64,000 bases of DNA from Oscheius sp. JU75 (taxonomy: Eukaryota > Nematoda > Chromadorea > Rhabditida > Rhabditidae). Position 1 is the first letter of the stretch. Each line of letters opens with the position of its first letter. The notes beneath the pieces are model-generated. The model was not told the origin of the DNA, did no database searches, and saw only the letters and a program-made list of their open reading frames with translations. Both the position numbers and the translations under genes were made by a program. Shown in pieces: positions 49,481-61,800 of this stretch. The DNA lies in assembly GCA_037178855.1 (NCBI GenBank), contig JASJZC010000002.1:5778501-5842500 (forward strand). The letters are read 5' to 3'.

Positions 49481-52468
49481 CTAACGGGCTCCATATTTTC
49501 CTAGAATGGCCGCTACTTCGTTATGACCATTTGCTCGAGCCAACTGTAGAGGAGTCTCATTGTTCTTGTTCGTACTATTAGGATTGGCGCCAGCTTTTAG
49601 GAGAAGAGTTACAACGTAAAAATGTCCTTTAAAACTGGCAATTTGCAGTGTTGATTGACCATCGATATTACAGGCGTCTACATTGGCTCCATATTGGATG
49701 AGAATTTTGACAACATCGTAGTGGTTAGCATGCGTAGCGTTACATAGTGCTGTTGAGCCATCGTTGGCTGTCGTGTTCGGATTAGCACCACGTTCAAGGA
49801 GATAGGTGACGCAGTTGATCGCACCATTGAAGCAAGCGAGGTGAAGAGGAGACCTTCCATCTTTGTCAGTCGTTTCGATCATCTTTGTCAGTGGTTTTGA
49901 AGCTTTGTAATACAGCAGCAATTTGACTACTGTGATCATGTTTTTACTGCAAGCGTTATGGAGAGCAGTACGTCCGTCACAATCACAAGCATTAAGATCA
50001 GCATTCTCGTCGAGTAGAAGCTTTACCATTAGCTTGTGTCCACCCTCGGCAGCAAAATGAAGAGGAGTTTTACCGATCACAGTAACGGCATCGATCGACG
50101 CGCGGTGCTTGAGCAGGGTCCTGGCACATTCAATATGATTATTTTCAACAGCATAATGTAAAGCATTCCATCCATTTTTATCCTTTAAAGGAACCGAAGC
50201 TCCTGCTGCGATAAGCATTTCGACCATCAAGTTGTCTCCCCGATGAGCAGCAAAGTGCAGTGGAGTGGCGTGGTCGTTATTTTCACTGTCGACGATAGCT
50301 CCATGTTGAAGGAAAAGCTTCACCATGTCAACATGACCATCTTGGGCAGCAAGGTGAAGAGGAGTACTGCCGATCACCGTGGCTGCTTCGGCCGACGCGC
50401 CATGCTTGAGCAAGGTTCTGGCACTTTCAAGATGATTATATTTAGCGGCAACTTGTAAAGGAGTCCATCCATTTTTATCCTTTGAAGAGACCAAAGCACC
50501 TGCCGTAAGGAGAATTTCCACGGCCATATGATGTCCATGACGAGCAGCAATGAGCAATGGAGTGGCGTGGTCGTTATTTTCACTGTCGACGATAGCTCCA
50601 TGTTGGAGGAGAAGCTTCACCATGTCAACATGACCTTGTTGGGCAGCAACTTGGAGAGGAGTACTGCCGTTCACCGTGGCTGCTTCGGTCGACGCGCCAT
50701 GTTTGAGCAGGATTCTGGCGCTTTTAATGAAATTATTCGATGCAACAAAGGGTAATAGATTGATTGTCTCATCATCATCTTCAAAAGAGAACGAAGCTCC
50801 GGCGCCAAGAAGCACATCCACTACTTGATCGTGCTCATTACAAACAGCAAATTGAAGTGGGGTAGGAGAGGGGCCGAATATGGGAGCATTTCCATTTCTA
50901 TAGCTTTGAATGTCGATAGTAGCTCCATGTTGGAGGAGAAGCTTCACCATGTCAACATGACCATCTTGGGCAGCAAGGTGAAGAGGAGCTTTTCCGAACT
51001 CAGTGACGGCATCGATCGGCGCGCGGTGCTTGATTAGGGTCCTGGCACATTCAATGTGATTATCTTTAGCAGCATCATGTAAAGGAGTCCATTCATTTTT
51101 ATCCTCTGAAGAAACCGAAGCTCCTGCTGCGATAAGCATTTCGACCATCAAGTTGTATCCCCGATGAGCAGCAAAGTGCAGTGGAGTGGCGAGATCTTTA
51201 TCTTCACTTTCAATGAAAGCTCCATGTTGGAGGAGGAGCTTTGCCATGTCAACATGACCATATTGGGCAGCAAGGTGAAGAGGAGAACGGTCCTTAAGGG
51301 TACAGGCATTAATCGGCGCACGATACTTGAGCAATGTCTTGGCACATTCAATGTGATTATTTTTAGCAGCATCATGTAAAGCAGTATATCCATCTTTATC
51401 TTTTGAAGAAACCGAAGCTCCTGCTTCGATGAGCGTATCCACGACCAAATGATGTCCATAAATAGCAGCGGCGTGCAGTGGAGTGCGGTGATATTGATCT
51501 TCACTGTCGACGATGGCTCCATGTTGGAGGAGAAGCTTGACCATGTCAACATGACCTTTTTCGGCCGCAACTTGAAGAGGAGTATTGCCGATCACAGTAA
51601 CGGCATCGATCGGCGCGCGGTGCTTGAGCAGGGTCCTGGCACATTCAATGTGATTATTTTTAGCAGCATCATGTAAAGGAGTCCATTCATTTTTATCCTT
51701 TGAAGAAACCGACGCTCCTGCTTTGATGAGCGTTTCCATCATCAAATTATCTCCCTGATGAGCAGCAATGTGCAGTGGGGTGGAGAGATCTTCACCTTCC
51801 CGGTCGATGATAGCTCCATGTTGGAGGAGGAGCTTCACCATGTCAACATGACCATCTTGGGCAGCAAGGCGAAGAGGAGAGTAGTTGTCCTCGCCCTCTT
51901 TGCCATTTATATTGACTCCTTTATCAATCAGCGATTGAACCAGTTCCTCATTTCCCTGACGAACGGCAATGTGAAGATCAGTAATGTCGGAAATAGTGAA
52001 GTTGCTGTCATCGTTGGTGTCCTCTTTCTTCTCATCGTCTGTCTCATTGACTGCCTCCGACTGTAGCAACTCTACTGCTGAAATTTCGTCAGATGGTAGC
52101 TGTGGAGATTGAATCGCCGCTCGGACACCGCTCTTAAAACGTTTTCTGGAATCTATTTTCTAAGCAGACCCACCTTATCCACGCTTTTCATAAAAACTTC
52201 AAAAGCCTGTTGGACTTCTTGAGATTCAGCGCTGATGAATTCCATCAGCACATGCCATTCCTTCTGTTTAATCAAGAGATCGACAACTGCTCGGCGAGGG
52301 TCAGGAAGGAGGTCACGGAAGTTGGTGGGTTCCTGAAAAGGGGTAGCTATCAGGCAAAAAGTTTAATGACTTTCAGGCTTATATACCATCCCACTTTTTG
52401 TTACGAAAAGAAACTTTTCTTTATTTTAAAAATCTGATACATACCATGGCAACGCCCGGCTTCTTCAT
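49481..52468 (-). CDS. Large ankyrin-repeat protein with higher-order repeat
   Basis: Exons 52445-52468, 52198-52332 and one 2.7 kb exon 49481-52159; 945 residues. The N-terminal 60 residues (EPTNFRDLLPDPRRAVVDLL) are helical and not ankyrin. From about residue 115 to the end it is almost wholly ankyrin repeats (TPLHLAAxxGHxxMVKLLL). In the first two thirds, three-repeat blocks of about 99 residues recur: HVDMVKLLLQHGA, then an AGASVSSKDK unit, then NNHIECARTLLKHRAPIDAV, about six times with high identity. The last repeats are more varied. No kinase, transmembrane or SOCS part is visible. Partners are unknown. Intron 2 is inferred at 52160-52197 (38 nt) to keep frame. Confidence 0.88.
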
Positions 52469-52736
52469 TTATTCGTGTAGAAATAGGAGTTAGTTTTTTG
52501 AGGTGGCTGAACAAGGAAGACCCAAAGTTCTGGAAACGCGAAAGGAAAAAGCGGAGAATCTTTGTTGTGAGTAGAGTTGAAAGCAAGCCGATAAGAGAAG
52601 TGTTACAGACGAGGAGAGAACTCGCGAGATAGAAGATGGATTATACTTATTGATTAGTTAGGGCTGGACGGAGTTGATAATTTTTCATAATGGCGAGAAA
52701 TTAGAGATGAGGCATATAAGACAGAGAAGCAAACTT

Positions 52737-53032
52737 TTATTTGTCTTGCTTCACAACCCATTGATATTCATCATTCTTCGCCAAATGCCCGAACTTCTTG
52801 ACAGCATCGCAGAAGACATCTGCCATACCACAGTCTCCTTCTTATCGAGCCGTAATGTTCTTCAGGGCAAAAGTTCTTCTGGCGCAAAAGTTGGAACAGA
52901 GATAGAAATCGGTAAACGGTAGAAACTCACGTGTCATCGCAGTTCTTCCGACTCATATCACTCTCATAGCACTGGTCGTGGGCCTTACAGGTATTGTTAA
53001 AGAAATCTGTCAGCCCGAGACAATTGACTTTG
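52737..53032 (-). pseudogene. Secreted phospholipase A2-like gene fragment with in-frame stop
   Basis: The minus strand reads CLGLTDFFNNTCKAHDQCYE with the sPLA2 active-site pattern CxxHDxCY, then KNCDD, a 3' splice donor, and after a roughly 50-nt intron a frame containing GDCGMADVFCDAVKKFGHLA up to a stop at 52737. Cysteine spacing fits small animal sPLA2s. The second exon contains a TAA (CGA-TAA-GAA) just upstream of GDCGMAD in the only frame that fits, and no clear signal-peptide exon is found upstream. It is therefore either a decayed copy or a locus with a sequence error. No function is claimed. Confidence 0.5.
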
Positions 53033-54770
53033 CTGGAAACATGAGATGCAAGCTCGCTCGCTCGCGTCTTCAAATCCGCATTCCCAAATTTGAGAAAAAA
53101 AAAGTGGCAAACCCATGCTCCGATCTTATGAAGAATTTGCCAATGTCTTGGAAACTGTCGGCCTCTAAGTATTACTGTCTTTGTCTATCTGGCGCTCCGA
53201 CTCACTTGACAAGAAGGGATTGTTACTATACAAAAGAGAAACACAGACAAGGGCATCCCCAAGCTGCTTAAACTCAGACGAGATAGAGAAAGATTACCCA
53301 AATGACATAATGCTCTGAATCCCTGTTTTCACTACGAGGGATAACAACAATCAAGTTAAAGGGCACAGAGGGTGAGAGGATGAACGCAAATCATGGACAG
53401 AGGTAAACAAGTGCGAACGACAAAATCCCATTCATGCATTGAGTTCAATTCTCACCAAATAAAGCCCTATCTCTCGCTGCCTTCCTCTCTACAGCTCGTT
53501 TGAATTCTTCCTTGACTTCTTGGGAAGCGATTGAATGAAGAGTCCATTGAAGATGTTCATGAAACATCTTCTCGTCCTGTAATTCCCGAAGGAGATAGAA
53601 GAGATAGATTTTTTTCTGTTTGTCTTTATGATTTTTTGTACTCATCCAAAGCTGAAATCGTAATGGAGGGGAATGGAAAGCACCCGACAGTCATCAAAGG
53701 TGAGTGTAAACCATTCCAAGCTTGTTTATTAGGAAAACTGATGACTTAAAGGCTTGAAAAGGAACTCTGTCTCCGTATTGTATGCACCCATATCTTTTCG
53801 ACTTCCCAGGCGAGGTATATACGGTCAAGTTGGAAGGTTCGTTTTTTGCATACATCTTTTCATCTGTTCTTTCAGATCAAAGAAGAAAACATTTTAGTCT
53901 ATTAAGCTTTTTCATTCACTTTTTCTTTACAGTTAGAATATTTAGATGTTCTCAAACACCAACTTGATTGTTTCGCCAATTGGGACAGACAAGGGAACCG
54001 AGAGGAAAGAGTTAAGACGTCAACTGGCTCCTTCTACATGAAGTATTTTAAAGTGACCAAGAATACATCTTCAACATTTTCAAAGGTACTTGTGTACTGA
54101 AAACTTTAGAGTTAAATCGAATCGTTTACTCTGAACAGAGAAAATTCTATGATAACTGGAAAAACTCAGAAGTTTGTCTTCAGGGAATTCCTCACTCGCA
54201 GTTTGAACCCTGCGAATGGCCTCAACCGACCTCAATTTGAGGATCTTCTGTAGCAGTTCTGGCTGTCGAATCCGGACAAAGTAAAAAATCATTCGCTTCA
54301 CACCGTTTGCTTTGTAGACCTGCTACCTTCTCTTTCTGCTTTCGGAAGGCCGCTCTCTCCTCCTTCTGCGTTCTGAAGAAACACAACATGCCACTCTTGC
54401 AGTGTATGATCAACGTCGCTTTCATTTCACTTACTATGATAGCGACAACTGTGACATGCAAGAGGTATGGTAAAAAAGAGAACTTCTTGAGAGCTATTCT
54501 CAGGGTGTTATACCTCCCCTTCTATATCTTCCAGTTTGTGAATAACCCAAAGCAGGGATACACATACAATTGTGGAGTTGGCACAGAATACCGTATACCC
54601 TACATTAATCTAAAAAGAGGCTAGAGAACTAATTTTGAATCCCCGCCCTCGAAATAGGAAATTGGCTCGGAAAAAATTGGCGACGCCTTTTGCATGGGCG
54701 TAACACGCCGTGATGTACCCATAATAGCCGTCTTTATAAACAATAGAAAACCAACTAGCGCTCCATAGTT
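53033..54770. other. Gap with possible N-terminal module copies
   Basis: A minus-strand frame at 53445-53645 (FYLLRELQDEKMFHEHLQWT, then SQEVKEEFKRAVERKAARDR) ends at a good GTGAGA donor and faintly resembles exon 2 of the ankyrin gene. Another at about 54110-54300 (RIRQPELLQKILKLRSVEAI) has a similar look. Neither can be joined to a gene. Confidence 0.3.
54577..54712. repeat. Direct repeat of the right half of element C
   Basis: Matches 49172-49293 from GGCACAGAA-ACCGTATACCC through TTTTGCATGGGCGTAA to ACGCCGTG, with a short internal insertion (CTCGGAAAAAATTGG). It ends 59 nt downstream of the MSP-gene stop. Confidence 0.8.
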
Positions 54771-55479
54771 TTATTTCTCGTGAACAATCTCATATCGGGC
54801 TTCGGTCTTCGGATAGACGACATCCATGAACTTGCGGAGGAAGCCGCAGGTCTCTTCTTCCGGTTTTTTGACGACTGGCCTCATCTCGTTCGGCGAAGTC
54901 TTGACCACATTGATTGGGGGTCCATCCGGAGCAGTGGTCACGTCTTCGAGCTCGAATCCAACGGCGTTGCCAGGCAGGTCGAGGATGATCATCTGGAAAC
55001 AGTTTTAGAGTTGATTCAGATGTTTTCAGTCTTTCCAATGTTCTACAAAGTGTTATAGTGTGTCAAACTTAGCAACTTTCAATCTCGAAAGGGTCGTCTT
55101 CTATCCGAGACAGGGGCTCAAAAACAAAAGGACTAACCTGGGCAGACCATTTCTTGGAAGAGACACAGCAGGTGAGCTTAAAGGCCCGATGACACTTCTT
55201 CTCCTCCTTCACATTGAGCCAGTTCATCAATTCGGCCACGTTGGTCTCGGTCACCGGCTTCGCGAAGACCTCCATCCTCATCGGGTCTTTCGAGACGAAG
55301 GTCGCATTGATCTTGACCATTTTGTGCGCCTCGACAATGTAGGTGTTTCTCTCGAAGGCGATTCTCTTGGAGCTCGAGGCCAGCTTCACGATCCAGTCGC
55401 TGTTGGTCGGGTTGCGCAGCAGCAGCGTCTTCATCTGCTCGGACCTGCTGGGCTTTAAAACAATCGTCGAGGGGAACAT
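54771..55479 (-). CDS. Small MSP-domain protein
   Basis: Exons 55138-55479 and 54771-54992; 187 residues as read. The N-terminal 110 residues form an MSP/VAP-type fold: VLKPSRSEQMKTLLLRNPTN, SDWIVKLASSSKRIAFERNT, then IVEAHKMVKINATFVSKDPM. The second exon (LDLPGNAVGFELEDVTTAPD to YEIVHEK) is not MSP and has no transmembrane segment, unlike VAP proteins. MSP-domain proteins act in nematode sperm motility or in membrane contact sites elsewhere; I cannot choose. The first ATG directly follows TTTCAG, so it is either the trans-spliced start or an internal Met with an unseen first exon. Confidence 0.75.
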
Positions 55480-56543
55480 CTGAAAGACTTTTATTGGGTA
55501 TGGAGAGGTAGAGAGCCTACGACAGCTGACTAGCTGGATTCCCTTGGGAAGTTTTTTTTGTAATAAAAGTTGAAAAGTTTCTTTTGAAACAAACTTGCAA
55601 CTGCATCAATTAACAGAAGGCAATTAGAATTGCTTCCCGTCTGGACGACTGTCGCGTCTTCAGCTCTACTCGTCTTATACCAGCTGCTCGTCCGACAGCA
55701 ACTCTACAAACAATGAGATCAGCGACGACTGTACCACTTTTTTCAGATCCACCTTCTTTCTTTTTCTTTGTCTGTCTCGAAGATATGGTATCTAGAGGGT
55801 CTGTTGGGTTACGCCGACCTCTACTAAGTGTCGGGCACCGGCTCTGATCCGGTTAGACTGAACAAGCTCTAAATTACATATATGACAAAACTGTATCGTC
55901 GACTGAATTTCTACTTCACGTTCAGGGAAATTGGCTAGGACTTTTGGGATTTGCGGACCCCGGATGCTGAATTGCTGGGATCGCCAGATTCCTCGAGAAA
56001 TTGAATAGCTATATTAGATCCGAATGTTTTTGTTCTTCCGGCAGAAAAAGGATCGAACTGACAGGCAGCAGCAAGGAGCCTCAAAAACAGTTAACAAACT
56101 AAACCGCTGTCTGCCCATCGACGAAATTTGCTCTTCATACGGCCACAGACGGAGCTTAGGAAGTTTCTGGAAGATACTGCACAATCTGAAACTATCCGAG
56201 TACATGAATACCTTTGTGCGCTTGAAGGATTCTCTGTTCTACTGTAGAGACCGTATTTGATCAACTAAAATGTAATCAGTCTTCCGAGAAGATCTACAAC
56301 GGAAGAGACAGCAAAGAGCAGAGAACATGGGAACACGGACTCAAGAGAGGAACTTCTCACAAAAGACAGCTCTCTACTAGTCAAATAATTGTCAAGCAGT
56401 TTAATATACAGATATCAAATATGTCAAGAACAATTTTTATGAGTAAGGCAAAAGAGATGAGGAAAGGTCTCGCCACCCGCTGACCATTAGGATATGTACA
56501 ATCATTGCACAAAGTCATTAAAGCTGTCAAAGTGTGCACCGGA
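55480..56543. other. Intergenic region, AMPK gamma 3' end to MSP gene
   Basis: No coding signal on either strand beyond short frames. Confidence 0.5.
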
Positions 56544-58848
56544 TTATGATGAGCTGGAAGAGGAAGAAGAGGAAGTGGCAGGACCATCACCATTGCTACT
56601 ATTCTGAGGAGTGCTGCGCTGGAATGGAGCCTGGTCGTCGGTCAGATGACGAATGACATCACTCAAGGAGATACAGCCGATCGGAAGACCCTCGTCGCTG
56701 ATGATAAAAACACTACGGACGTGGTTCGCTCCCATCAAAGTGTCCAGAACCTGGAAAAGGACATGTCATACTGTGAACCTCTGCCACTCTCACTTTGGTA
56801 ACAGTGTCGGTAGGACGAAGAAGTTCAAAAGGCTCGCGACATCGAACAATGTCGCCGATCGGAGAGGCAAGAAGTTTGTCCTGAAACCCATTAATTCCTG
56901 CTGCTCACCCAAGAAAACTCACATGTTCCTTTAAGGGAACAAAATTGAAAGCCTGGGCCACATCAGCCTTGACCAGAACATTGACCACCTGACCGAGTTC
57001 ATTGACAATTGGAATACCAGAAACACGATGGTCCAGCAGCTTGGTGATGGCGGTGTCGACAGTGTCAGAGACAGTAGTCTGAAACAGATACTCTCAACTG
57101 AAAAAGAATAGACCAACAGTGATAAGATTGTCGCCCCAGGTGCCAACATTGCAGTCCTTGATGGGACAATGGAGCCAGGCAGCCCAATGGAGAGATCGAT
57201 TCTGTTTATGGACAACCTGGATGATTCGCTTCAAAGTGACCATGCAGACGACGTCACCAGTGCCAGGTTCCATGACAGCGAGACGATGAACTCGATGCTT
57301 GTTGAAGGTCATGCAAGCGTCGTAGATTCTGGAACCATTGGATTACTGGACAAGATTCAAAACTCGCTTCATGTTGGAATAGACCTGGACCAAGGAAGCT
57401 TCCTCGGAGAGAATAGAGATGACCGGTTTCATCCTCATGACAACGACTGTCTTCTTTCTCTGGATAGGATCACGACCATCAGTCTCAGCTTCGGGATCAT
57501 CTACAGGCTTCTCTTCAGTCTCTGGATAGGCCTCTTCCTCTTTCTCTTCGGGATCCCGACTCTCGGAAGGCTTCTCCTCCTCCACAACAATTTCTTTCTG
57601 CCCTTCGACGACGTCAGCTGCCTCTGTCAGTTCCTCTGTCTTCAGGGACTCTGCCTCCTCTTGTTCGACCTCAACTTCCTTCGTCTCTTCAGTCACAGGC
57701 TCTAGGATCTCCTCTTCCGTCTCCTCTACTTTCGAGAGCTTTTTTTCATTCAAAACGGTATCCTCTTCAGTGTCCGTGGCCTCATCCTGCGACGAGACCT
57801 CCTTTCTCGCTTCGACACACTCGATGCTCGGAATCTCTTCTTCATACTCGGCTTCCTCAGCCAACTTGGCTTCCAGAGCAAGTCGCTCTCGCTCGAGCTC
57901 TTCAGGAGTGACTTCGACCTCCAGCTGCAGAGACTTCAGAGCTCGGAGGAAGTCAGTCAAGGTGACAATGGAGACGATCTGGAAATGTGATTAATACATA
58001 AAATGATGAGGACAATACCCTGTGGAGATCCGAATCAAATACCAAAGCAGCTCCGACATTATTCTGACAGAGAGCCTGAAAAGCCTTGTCCACTCCAAGG
58101 TTTTTGTCAACAGTGATCAGTGTAGTCTGAAGTGGGACCAATTCATTGAGGTCGATGACCTTCATGTATTGGGTGTATGGGTCGGACTGGACATCTGGAA
58201 GCAAATATCCTGTTTACAGGCTCACATCTCCTTACCAACAAGTCCGACAACATCGACAGTCAGAGGACGAGAGGTTTTGCGGAGAATTAGAATATCTGTA
58301 CTGTTGCTGCGAGGACGACGGAAGGACCAGTGATCATTGTAGATATCCTGGCTTTCCTGATCCTCTTCACGCAGGTCGAAGACGTTCTCGACCGGGCAAC
58401 CATTGACCTGGAAAAACGGTATGAAGCAAAAAGTTAGCTCCAATGGTGCACTGTCTTCTAGCCTTCTGTAAGATTACCTTTCCGAGGCTTCGAATCAAAA
58501 AGACATCCCACCACTACAACATCAAATGTCATGGAAAAACGCAATTCAAATTCGACTGCCAACATAATTTTCTGTCTGTCTGTCATCTGTCAAGACTCAC
58601 CTGCACTTTCATCAAGGTCTTCTGCTGTGATTGTCGTCTCTGTGCAAGCTGGCTGCTGCTCGGAGTACTGACACTGCCGCTCCTCGGACGAGTAACGAAA
58701 TCTCTCAGTCCTTTGAGCAGACTATTGGGCGAACGACTGGTGGAAGAATGTCTTCGAACCCTGGGCTCAGCTGAAAATAACTCTTTTAACATACACAGTC
58801 CCCAAACTCACGACGACTATATATATTGCACGGACCCGTGACGGGCAT
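56544..58848 (-). CDS. AMP-activated protein kinase gamma subunit with acidic insertion
   Basis: Nucleotide-sensing subunit of AMPK built from four CBS motifs. Nine exons: 58812-58848, 58601-58770, 58236-58407, 58019-58194, 57368-57978, 57118-57328, 56923-57078, 56794-56880, 56544-56750; 608 residues. The N-terminal 110 residues are Ser/Arg-rich. CBS1 is YMKVIDLNELVPLQTTLITV to VSIVTLTDFLRALK. CBS2 has FNKHRVHRLAVMEP, CBS3 HRVSGIPIVNELGQVV, CBS4 ANHVRSVFIISDEGLPIGCI with SLSDVIRHL. Between CBS1 and CBS2, where relatives have about 25 residues, about 140 Glu-rich residues are inserted (residues about 205-345). It ends in a run of Ser. The intron at 57329-57367 has a GC donor. Confidence 0.9.
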
Positions 58849-61800
58849 ATGAGGTTGAGGTGCTACTCTGCATGTGTGGTTCATACCTGAAAAATTCCAG
58901 ATTCCATGGTATGACAAAAGGAGCAAGAATACTACGACGCGCGGCTACAGATGTTTTGACAGGCCATTGGATCCCCTCTCCTGGAAGGGTACACAAACAG
59001 CGGAAGAGGAAGATCGAAGACAAAAACAGGAAAACATCACGTGTGTGGATTTGGGAGCCATATGGTAAGCAGAGACATGTTAGCTACCAACATAGATCTC
59101 TACGAAACGAATACATAGTCTCAGACCCACAAGAGGATCTCATAAGTCTTGGATCCTTACGTTTCCAGGCCAAAAATCCAAAAACTGACAGATCTCATTG
59201 ACAAAATTAGAATGACACTCTCTTGGCAGTTAATTCCTCTAGAGAGTATTCCCACTGACAGGGAGACGACAGATTCAGTTCGGCAAGATTGTGGCAATTT
59301 GATGTAAATTCGAGCGGGAAGGAGTGGGCCCATAAACCTCATTGTCAAGGAGAAGTCAAATACAACTCGGAAAAAACAAAACACAATACCTGAAGCTAGG
59401 GGAGATATCGGTTGTCGAGTGGGAGAAATCATTTTACGGGCACACAGTGGTATGTGGAAGAGTAAGAGAGGAGGGGTAACACAGAGAGGCGGAGCTTCCG
59501 GAAGCATGTGATCTTAGATCTTTACCACGAGAAATCGGAATATCGATCTGATGGTCAACAATAACACGCTGACCGCGGCCGCAATCTGACTTACTCTTAA
59601 GCAAAGATGGGAAGGAACTCAACTTTCGATGATCTACATCGAACGGCATCCAAACACCAAAGTGACACCGCCGAAGCTGTACGGATGAGAAAGTCTATGG
59701 TTCCCAGGATGATACGGGTGAGACTTTTTGAGCTCTCAAATGCAACCAATAGTCTGCGATGATAAGGGTTTGAACCGACCACAACGTACCAACCTCATGC
59801 CAGAAAAAAATTTGTCAAGACGATGACAGCGACAGCTTTAAACGTGTGCTGATATCGTATGGGTGAAAACAGAGAACAGGATTACACGGTATGGAATACG
59901 CAGTGATTGGAAAGAGGTATTCAAGTGAGAGAGCCTGCATAGGAGGTACGGCGAAGACAAACTAATACCAGAAAATAGCACTCGGATCTTGTTTGTGTCC
60001 TGCTTTGCAGGAATATGCATCCAAAACAAGTGGTTCACTGGAAAAATATCCCAATGTTCTTGACCTTTAGGTCATTTCCGGACACACTCTGTGGGCGGCT
60101 CGTTTCCAAGACAGCTTTCTCTCAGCTGATCACGTTGTCATGTTACTAGCAGGAAACAACAAGAAGCCGTCAAAAATAGTTCCAGATTGATGCAATAGAG
60201 GAGCCCACAAATTGGATTGGAACAGAGACACAGCAGCCGAGACACACACACAGAAAATCTTTGACCTCAGCCAATTTCGGCCGGCTAGGAAAAACGGGTG
60301 AGTCCTTTTAATCAAGGCGAAATGGAGGTAACCCGAGACGTGAAGCCATTTCTGGAATCCAGGAAGAAAAAGGACGGAATGGCAAATATTTTGGCATCGC
60401 AATAATCTCAGAATAGAAAACAGGCGGGAAGCCAAGAAAAGGAATGAATGCTCCATTTGCACTTTGAGTAAAGAGAAAAACCAAGCAGAACTCTTTGTCC
60501 ACTCAAACGGTTGCTTGATGACTAAGACAGGAGAAGAAATGCACCTTCTGGTAGTATCTGAACCCAAGAATCAGATTCAAGTCATTACAATCAAGAGTTA
60601 TGATACTTGTTTATTATTCAAATCTGTTCAGGATATTCATCGAAATACCGATGTCCTTGAAAAACAGAGTGACAGACGACGCTGGCTTATAAACGGGGAC
60701 TTTTGATCATTGGGAGAGGTCAAACCAAGAACCACTCGTATTGAATAGACTGTGAGCTGTCTGTTCATGCGGTTGTTTCGGACCAGAAAATCACTTCCAA
60801 AATGTCTAGAGTAATTGGAGACTTGGATCAAGAAACAGAACAATAGTAAGCCATCGAAGTCCCAAACAGCGGGGACAAGAAAGGTTCGCAACGAGTTGAC
60901 AAAGAAAACTGCCTGTAATGAGTGGACAGTCGGAAGAATTTTAAATACGAATTTCCTATCTGATCCGAGCCGTGACTTCCTATTCAGACCGTTTCCGCGG
61001 CGTTCCAACGAATAAGAATCTTGAAATTGAGAAGAGAAGACAATACAGTCAAAAAGAGATGCTTGAAAAAGAGGGTTTGACCTTACTGATAACAGGTTTA
61101 AAAAGGGCCTAAGAGATCTAAAGACTGGACAGTTCTTTGAGCGGCTTATGTCTTGTACTCAGTTGACCTCTCTCCCACACACGTACCCAGGGGAATGCGC
61201 TTCCCTTTGGACACGCGCTGATCGTAAAAAGAACTTATTGACAGAGAGCGGAGCGTAGCAGAAAGAACGGTCAGTTCGGAGAGAGAGAGAGCGACGGGTC
61301 ACAGCTGGCAGATAGTGGGCACAGACTCTCGCAGGCTTAGAGGGAAGCGAATCGATAGCCGATTCCGATCTCTCTCACAAGTCCAGAGAGCGAGACATTT
61401 TTTTTTCCGAAAGAGGATTTCAACTGGACTATCCGCCGGAGCGCTTTATGTTAATTGAAACAATAAAAGTGGAAAACGTGGAAACCGAGGGAATACGGGA
61501 GTGTTTCGAAAACAGGAGAACCAGAAATATATAAGTTGCTTTGCGCGTGACATATAATGAGTACACGTTCAGTGTTTCCCAAAAGTCTTGTTTATCCCAG
61601 GCCTTTTCCAGCTCCAGACAACTATTAATAGCCGAAAGGGAGAGTGAGAGAAAGAGAGGAAACACTTATGCAAAACAGGGAAATCGCGGATATTAGTGGT
61701 GCTCGAAGTCTGGGCGAGAGCGAGACATTGGCCTTTTGAACGCAGTGACATTTTGATAAAGAATTGTAACCCCCGCTTTCTTGGCTACCTGTAATTTCAC

